Positions 29,213-33,521 of a DNA stretch of 33,521 nt are shown one piece after another. The translations under genes and the position numbers were made by a program. Source of the stretch: Magnetococcales bacterium (GTDB lineage: Bacteria > Pseudomonadota > Magnetococcia > Magnetococcales > UBA8363); contig JADFZF010000015.1 of assembly GCA_015232645.1 (NCBI GenBank), forward strand, positions 1-33,521. Reading direction: 5' to 3'. The notes under the pieces were generated by a model, which worked only from the letters and a program-made list of their open reading frames with translations, made no database searches and had not been told where the DNA came from. Each line of letters begins with the position of its first letter. Positions within the stretch are counted from its first letter, which is position 1.

Positions 29213-30709
29213 ATGAAAAACCAATGGCAGTCATTGGGAGTGAAATCACGTTTTGCCTTTGAGTTTCGTCTCATCAATGATCCGGACAATGGGCAGGCTG
29301 CCACGCCCCTTGAGTCTGCTTCATGGGGGGAATTTCGATTCTGGGTGCAAGGCCGGAACATGTGTCAGCATCATCATATGGAAAATATTCATCAGGAGAT
29401 CGCTTGGTATCTCTCGCCATTGTTCATCTGGCTGACGGATAATTGGGAACCTCTTTTCCATGAGGAGCGTTTTCCTCTGCCATGCAGCAAACCGAATGCC
29501 CGAATGGGTTATCTGGATTCCCTGAGGCGTTATCTGGGAGATTTCGATCCCACGGTGGAGCGTAATGGGGAAGCGTGGTTTGACTGGTGGCAAAGACATG
29601 CCTTGCGCTCCTGTCGCCAGGGCGGGCTGTTTCCTGACATCTTCTTTCGCCGGTTGATAGATTTTGTAGAAATTTCATGGGGAAACTTTCCCATGGAGGG
29701 TGTCGGTGAAGACTTCTATTTCACCGCTCCCCAGGGGAGCGTCTCTCTGCCTGTCGGGCAAGTTGCCAAACCACTGTTGGACGGGTTGGATGTCGCCATA
29801 TCACTACTGAGCAAAAAAATAAGTCCTGATGAGGAGTTGCAAACTCTGGCTGCGAGGGTTGCCATCATCAAAGGATCGGGTCGCTTGCAAGAACGACTGT
29901 TTTGGTATGCCTCAAAAATTTCTCGGACTGGACAAGCTGTCAGAGCTAAAATTGAAAAAATGATCAGCCCTATGGAAGAGATCGGATTTATCAGTCGTCT
30001 ATCTCCGGCAGTGGCTATGTTCGGTTCTCTTGCGCCCGAAATCGGGGATGACGACATGGAATGCCTGATCTCACGCTATATTGATTCCCATAACCATAAT
30101 GATTCTGGCGATTCTGAGTTGTTGAAGCCATTGATTGCACAAGAGCCGGAGTTGCCTGTCAGGAATCCCTTTGATGCCGGTTATGACGCTGCTTTGGCCT
30201 TTCTTGATGCGACCAATGGAATCTTCCCCCTGTCTGGATGGGTCGATATCCATTCCATTTGCGAAGTCCTGGACATCCTTGTGGATGAAATACAATTGAG
30301 TGACAGCAATATTCGTGGAGTAGCCTTTGCTGGTGGTTCCGTGAAGCCAACCATTTTGATCAACACCGCTCACCCCAACAATCAGGAAGAAGGGGGACTA
30401 AGATTCAGCGTAGGTCACGAACTCTGTCACATCCTGCATGACCGTTTTTTTGGCGGCGAAGTTTCCATCGCCAGCGGTCAATGGGCACCGGCCAATATTG
30501 AAAAGCGTGCCAATGCCTTTTCAGCCATGCTCCTAATGCCATTGGATCTGATCAATGCCAAAATTAGAAATTTGACCGTTCCATTGGATACGCCGGATGG
30601 CATCAATAATTTAGCGGGTCAACTGAAAACGAGCAAGAAGGCTCTGTTATGGCATCTCTATAATCTCAATAAAATTGATGAGTTCCATCGAGAAAAACTG
30701 GATTTCTGA
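29213..30709 (+). CDS. ImmA/IrrE-family (COG2856-like) metallopeptidase with a long N-terminal region
   Basis: RFSVGHELCHILHDRFFG (HExxH) and EKRANAFSAMLLMP, typical of ImmA/IrrE peptidases; about 300-aa N-terminal extension with SWGEFRFWVQGRNMC...WYLSPLFIWLTDNWEPLFHEERFPLP. Confidence 0.82.
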   Translation: MKNQWQSLGVKSRFAFEFRLINDPDNGQAATPLESASWGEFRFWVQGRNMCQHHHMENIHQEIAWYLSPLFIWLTDNWEPLFHEERFPLPCSKPNARMGYLDSLRRYLGDFDPTVERNGEAWFDWWQRHALRSCRQGGLFPDIFFRRLIDFVEISWGNFPMEGVGEDFYFTAPQGSVSLPVGQVAKPLLDGLDVAISLLSKKISPDEELQTLAARVAIIKGSGRLQERLFWYASKISRTGQAVRAKIEKMISPMEEIGFISRLSPAVAMFGSLAPEIGDDDMECLISRYIDSHNHNDSGDSELLKPLIAQEPELPVRNPFDAGYDAALAFLDATNGIFPLSGWVDIHSICEVLDILVDEIQLSDSNIRGVAFAGGSVKPTILINTAHPNNQEEGGLRFSVGHELCHILHDRFFGGEVSIASGQWAPANIEKRANAFSAMLLMPLDLINAKIRNLTVPLDTPDGINNLAGQLKTSKKALLWHLYNLNKIDEFHREKLDF

Positions 30710-30806
30710 ACTGTCCGGGCACTCCCCGCGCAGGATGGTCTCAACGATGGTCGGAGCCAGGATGTTGGGTTTTATACCGTCGCTATTTTGAAATACGTCG
30801 TTGTTG

Positions 30807-33521
30807 TCATCCTGGGCGCAAGCGAAGATCCAAGGGATCTTCCGTGGCAGCGCCGGAGCCGTCGAACCGATCTCGCAGAATCCCGCGCAGTTGCAGCAGA
30901 ACGCCCTGAGCCTCCTTGAAACGATATTTGCGCAGCTTTAGCGCCAATTGATCCCCCTGTTGGCGCCACTCCGGAGGAAGACGAAAATGTTGGGCCTGGT
31001 CAAGCAGATCCAGACACGGACGCGCCTGTCGCGAAAGCACCAACGGTTCCAGTCGATCCAACCAGGCACCCAATGCCGCCGCTGAAGTCCACACCGATTC
31101 CGCCTCCCCCCCTTCCTCTCGGGAGGTCAACGGAGGCAGAGCATCGATTTCCTCCAACACTTCCGCCATGTGGTTTTGCAACGGCCCCAGAAGTCCCAGG
31201 GCCTCCTGGTAACGCCCGGCCCCCAGGCATTCTTCCAGGGAAGCGGCCGAAGCCTGCAATCGAAGCGCTCCAATGGTGCCAGCCAACCCTTTGAGAGTGT
31301 GGGCTTCCCGCGTTGCCGCCTGGTCATGGGCCCCCATGAGACTGCGCAACCGTTCCAGACTTGCCCCCTGATTGTGAACAAAATCGGTTAACAGCCGGCG
31401 GTACAGCTCCAAGTTGCCAGAAACATGAAGCAACCCGGTGGCGGTATCGATGGCCTTCCAAACCGGCCATTCGTGTTCCGATGCCACGGGCCTTTCCGGC
31501 AAATTCATGGCTGATACGGAACGTTGGAGCCAACGTCCCAAGACAGAATACAGCCGCTCCGGATCGACCGGTTTGGACAAGTGGTCATCCATTCCCGCCG
31601 CCAAGGATTGTTCCCGATCGCCTGGCATGGCATTGGCGGTCATGGCGATGATCGGCAACTCCCGGCCCTGCCGGCGACGAATGATTCGCGTCGCCTCATA
31701 TCCATCCATGATCGGCATCTGCACGTCCATGAGTACCGCATCGAACTGCTGTTCGGCCACCGTCGCCACCGCCTCCGCCCCGTTGCACGCAACCGTTACC
31801 TCCATGCCAACCATTTGCAACAATTCCACGGCCAACTGTCGATTGACCTCATTATCCTCCACCAGCAAGACGCGACCATCACGCAGAGGATGGTGGGTCA
31901 TGGCGGCATCCGGTCGGGGTGGGGGCTGCCGTGGCCGATCAGCCTCAGACCCCTTGTCGTCCAACAGATTTCTGAACCCCTCCAACAGCACGGTGTCGGT
32001 CACCGGTTTGAGAACACCATCCACCCCCGGAATCGGAGTGGGCATGAAGGAGACGTTCTGGTGCTGCCGGTGACTGAGCAACAGCAGAACGGGCAGGGAG
32101 TCCAGGCCCAAAACCTGGCGCAGTCGCCCGATCGCCTTGGTGGGATCGCTCGTCATTCCTCCCGCATCCCACAAACATAAAAGCGGTTCGGGCCATGCCG
32201 AAAATCTTTGGGGCTGGGCTGAAACCTCATCCACATCGCCATGGACGCTGACGGTCAACCCTGAAGCTTGCAGCCGATGGGATAGCATTCGCCGCAGGCT
32301 GGCCGACGGAGAAATCAACAGAATCAAGGCGCCGTGCCGTTCCTCCCCCAGCCCCAGCATGGGGCTCCCCCCCTCCTGGCTGCCGGACTGAAGGTCCACC
32401 GAAAATCGAAATCGACTCCCCTCGCCAAAACGACTTTCCACGCTGATCGATCCCCCCATGAGTTCGACCAGTTGCCTGCTGATGGCCAGACCCAACCCCG
32501 TCCCTTCAAAACGTCGGGTATTGGACGAATCCACTTGAGTAAAGGCATGGAACAAGCGTTGCATCTGGTCCCGGTGCATGCCGATCCCCGTATCCCTGAC
32601 TTCGAAGGTCAAACCGGTTTCGTGACGGCTCACCTGAACCACGATTTCTCCCGCATCGGTAAACTTGATGGCATTACCGGTCAGATTCAATAATATCTGA
32701 TTCAATCGCAGGATATCGCCCTTCCAAAAGCGTTGCAACTCGGATGGCACATCATAAAGCAATTCCAACCCCTTTTCCTGGGCACGGATGGCAACCTGGC
32801 TGGTCAGCATCTCGAACAGGCTATCCAGATGGAACTCCGCTTCGTGCAACTCGACTTCACCCATGTCCATTTTGGAAAAGTCGAGAATATCGTTGATGAT
32901 CCTCAGCAACGAATGGGCCGCCTGATGGATTTTTCGTAAATAATCCTGCTGTCTGGGGTTGTTTTCCCGCACCATGGCCAGATAGCTCATGCCGATGATC
33001 GCGTTCATCGGTGTCCGAATTTCGTGGCTCATGTTGGCCAAGAAAAATCCTTTAGCCCGGTTGGCCGCTTCCGCCTGCTCCTTGGAGGCCTGCAACTCCG
33101 TTGTCAACCTGATCCTCTGGGTGACATTCTGACTAAGAATCAAATAATTCGTCGTTCGATTATTTTCATCACGAACCGGGGCCGTTATCCGCTCTTCCCA
33201 ATAACGTTCCCCACTCTTGTGACGGTTGGGAGCCTCCTCACGCCATTCCTGACCCGACTCCAAGGCACGCCACTTGGACTCTTGATCAGAATGTTCATGA
33301 AACTCAACATCATCCAGCTCTTTCATCGAAACTCCCATCACCGCGTCGGCCGTGTAGCCGGTCATGACGACGAAATGGGGATTGACGTATTCGATTCGAC
33401 CTTCCATATCGGTCATGAGGATCGCCGATGGGCTCTGCTCCACCGTAAGCGCCGAACGAACGCCGTTCTCAAGGTGTCTTGCTTTTCTCCGAATTTTTTT
33501 TAACGTTCCAGGGGAGAAGTG
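30807..33521 (-). CDS. Hybrid histidine kinase (PAS, HisKA, HATPase, degenerate REC, REC, Hpt); N-terminus truncated by the window edge
   Basis: [89 protein letters not shown]...AVLMDVQMPIMDGY; Hpt EAHTLKGLAGTI. The frame stays open upstream of the GTG at 33443 to base 33521. Confidence 0.92.
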   Translation of the reverse strand, partial: HFSPGTLKKIRRKARHLENGVRSALTVEQSPSAILMTDMEGRIEYVNPHFVVMTGYTADAVMGVSMKELDDVEFHEHSDQESKWRALESGQEWREEAPNRHKSGERYWEERITAPVRDENNRTTNYLILSQNVTQRIRLTTELQASKEQAEAANRAKGFFLANMSHEIRTPMNAIIGMSYLAMVRENNPRQQDYLRKIHQAAHSLLRIINDILDFSKMDMGEVELHEAEFHLDSLFEMLTSQVAIRAQEKGLELLYDVPSELQRFWKGDILRLNQILLNLTGNAIKFTDAGEIVVQVSRHETGLTFEVRDTGIGMHRDQMQRLFHAFTQVDSSNTRRFEGTGLGLAISRQLVELMGGSISVESRFGEGSRFRFSVDLQSGSQEGGSPMLGLGEERHGALILLISPSASLRRMLSHRLQASGLTVSVHGDVDEVSAQPQRFSAWPEPLLCLWDAGGMTSDPTKAIGRLRQVLGLDSLPVLLLLSHRQHQNVSFMPTPIPGVDGVLKPVTDTVLLEGFRNLLDDKGSEADRPRQPPPRPDAAMTHHPLRDGRVLLVEDNEVNRQLAVELLQMVGMEVTVACNGAEAVATVAEQQFDAVLMDVQMPIMDGYEATRIIRRRQGRELPIIAMTANAMPGDREQSLAAGMDDHLSKPVDPERLYSVLGRWLQRSVSAMNLPERPVASEHEWPVWKAIDTATGLLHVSGNLELYRRLLTDFVHNQGASLERLRSLMGAHDQAATREAHTLKGLAGTIGALRLQASAASLEECLGAGRYQEALGLLGPLQNHMAEVLEEIDALPPLTSREEGGEAESVWTSAAALGAWLDRLEPLVLSRQARPCLDLLDQAQHFRLPPEWRQQGDQLALKLRKYRFKEAQGVLLQLRGILRDRFDGSGAATEDPLDLRLRPG

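Noticed and set aside
28553-29224. 223-aa minus-strand ORF
   Set aside because: Antisense to the amber-interrupted gene, whose plus-strand reading is coherent and protein-like.
30824-30842. Inverted repeat GAAGATCC-aag-GGATCTTC at the 3' end of the last hybrid kinase
   Set aside because: Inside the coding region just before the stop with no following T tract; insufficient to call a terminator or repeat family.
1-33521. CRISPR array, tRNA, rRNA, transposase
   Set aside because: Looked for regularly spaced repeats, tRNA-like cloverleaf sequence, rRNA segments and transposase motifs by eye; none seen. xerD appears to be the housekeeping recombinase rather than a mobile-element integrase.

Overview
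Chromosomal window from a GC-moderate, probably proteobacterial genome (a magnetotactic alphaproteobacterium/Magnetococcia-like source is only a guess). It is unusually dense in signal transduction. I see two GGDEF diguanylate cyclases, three large hybrid histidine kinases (one truncated by the right window edge), one REC-histidine kinase, a hemerythrin-PilZ-like protein, a STAS protein, a solitary divergent flagellin and a divergent MCP-like transducer. Housekeeping genes include gloB, a methyltransferase, xerD, an SDR/pteridine-reductase-like gene, an alpha/beta hydrolase and glgC. The most interesting locus is 24214-28431 (minus strand). There a type-I periplasmic-binding-protein domain is fused to a complete pentameric ligand-gated ion channel (Cys-loop/pro-loop superfamily), and 20 nt downstream lies an MCP-like transducer whose hairpin-tip motif is strongly altered. 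A putative ligand-gated-channel plus transducer sensory module is therefore proposed. Other points: a porin gene split exactly at a G9 tract (phase variation or sequencing error), an in-frame amber codon in a small gene paired with an ImmA/IrrE metallopeptidase, and degraded zur/YcgQ-like zinc-homeostasis remnants. All domain calls come from reading motifs by eye; no database search was run.
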